NCBI GenBank assembly: GCA_964384025.1
Contig: CAYLJJ010000084.1
Span: forward strand, 1-32,026
DNA: 32,026 nt
Direction of reading: 5' to 3'
Origin: CAYLJJ01 sp964384025
Lineage (GTDB): Bacteria > Myxococcota_A > Bradymonadia > UBA7976 > UBA1532
The position numbers were made by a program, and so were the translations under genes. The notes beneath the pieces are model-generated. The model searched no databases, was not told the DNA's origin, and saw only the letters and a program-made list of their open reading frames with translations. Positions 31,503-32,026 of the stretch are shown here, piece by piece; position 1 is the stretch's first letter, and each line of letters begins with the position of its first letter.

Positions 31503-32025
31503 CCTTCTCTTCTACTTTCCGCTTTTTGGGCTTAGGCCCCCCCCCGCTCATCTTGCGGAGAGATAGGCCCAAGGGAGCCTTAGAGGGGCGTCCCAAGCCC
31601 ATCCCAGAGCCAAGCCCCAAGCCAACCGGCTTACGCGTTCCTCCCATATTCCCCCAAGCCGCGTTGACATCGCTCTCTCCCCAAGGTTTCTTCTTTTGCT
31701 CAGAGTCGGACTGAGCGCCTGGGGGACGTGAGAGAAAACCAGCTCTAAATCGAGGTCGTCCAAGAGCACCAGGTCCTCTGCTTGTTCGCCCCAGAAGACC
31801 AGCAGCTTTACTTGGCACTGGAGTAGATGGATTTAAAGCAGCGGGCTTCTTGCTGACAACAGGAGCAGGCTTCTCACTGGGCTCTTCGCTGGCGATAGGA
31901 GCAGGCTGCTCACTGGGCTCTTCACTGACGACAGGAGCAGGCTCTTCACCGGCGATAGGAGCAGGCTGCTCACTGGGCTGTTCACTGACGACAGGAGCAG
32001 GCTGTTCACCGGCGAGAGGCGCAGG
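31489..32025 (-). CDS. C-terminal part of a Pro/Ala/Glu-repeat protein, cut by the right edge
   Basis: The frame is open to the right edge, so the N-terminus is missing. The visible about 178 residues begin with repeats such as PAPVVSEEPSEQ and PAPIAGEE (31846-32025), pass through a Gly/Arg/Lys-rich stretch (GRTSRGPGALGRPRF, GLGLGSGMGLGRP) and end in the basic/acidic tail KPKKRKVEEKDGEK. This looks disordered and possibly nucleic-acid-binding. Similar style to the neighbouring RNase E tail. No family recognised; the body of the protein outside the window is needed to name it. Confidence 0.65.
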   Translation of the reverse strand, partial: PAPLAGEQPAPVVSEQPSEQPAPIAGEEPAPVVSEEPSEQPAPIASEEPSEKPAPVVSKKPAALNPSTPVPSKAAGLLGRTSRGPGALGRPRFRAGFLSRPPGAQSDSEQKKKPWGESDVNAAWGNMGGTRKPVGLGLGSGMGLGRPSKAPLGLSLRKMSGGGPKPKKRKVEEKDGEK

Positions 32026-32026
32026 G
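31861..32026 (-). repeat. 60-bp-period tandem repeat coding for Pro/Glu repeats
   Basis: Blocks starting near 31861, 31921 and 31981 align at an exact 60-bp period (for example ttcactgacgacaggagcag at 31921 and again at 31981). Each 60-bp unit codes for 20 residues made of an 8-residue and a 12-residue sub-unit, both beginning PAP. The array continues past the edge. Confidence 0.88.

Overview
The window looks like a chromosomal contig from a Gram-negative bacterium of the myxobacterial / former deltaproteobacterial kind (Myxococcota or Bradymonadota-like). This is inferred from gene families, not from a marker search. The clues are a very large thioester macroglobulin with an AgmX-like tail, a response regulator carrying a DUF4388 domain, several secreted lipoproteins with no recognisable family, and an RNase E whose catalytic residues fall at the same numbers as in E. 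coli. Most genes are GC-rich (about 55-62% in lines counted by hand). Two tracts are clearly AT-rich (about 27-40%): roughly 1.6-4.2 kb and 19.0-20.85 kb.

Layout, left to right. Positions 1-50 are a pure C run, probably a contig-edge artefact. It is followed by the C-terminal part of parE (topoisomerase IV subunit B). A 385-nt AT-rich gap with nested inverted repeats and a consensus -35 box leads into a hybrid sensor histidine kinase (NarX/PilJ-type sensor, HAMP, two PAS, HisKA, HATPase, receiver). Next is a 1816-residue macroglobulin-like protein with a GCAEQ thioester and an unusual six-helix membrane insert. A minus-strand cluster then runs radical SAM enzyme, small membrane protein, argD, argF, with tight spacing and translational coupling.

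A minus-strand lipoprotein with a degenerate von Willebrand A-like domain is divergent from a DUF455 ferritin-like diiron protein, which converges on another lipoprotein. The AT-rich tract at 19.0-20.85 kb carries a bacteriohemerythrin with every canonical iron ligand and a possible unknown gene. It ends exactly where a GC-rich C-terminal remnant of an enoyl-CoA hydratase begins, so this tract probably replaced or interrupted that gene. Two unknown secreted proteins follow.

The right third is mostly core information processing: a receiver-DUF4388-TM-TPR protein, tsaD (tRNA t6A synthesis) and rsmA (16S rRNA dimethylation) are chained by overlapping stop/start codons. They converge on rne/rng (RNase E/G), whose 3' end contains a 15-bp tandem repeat split by a 100-N assembly gap. 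Upstream of rne on the same strand are an unknown protein and the C-terminal part of a Pro/Glu repeat protein with a 60-bp repeat period, which runs off the right edge.

No CRISPR array, tRNA, rRNA, transposase, phage gene or recognised defence system was seen. The best candidates for something little described are the macroglobulin with its embedded membrane module, the receiver-DUF4388-TM-TPR fusion, and the AT-rich island that truncated the crotonase gene.
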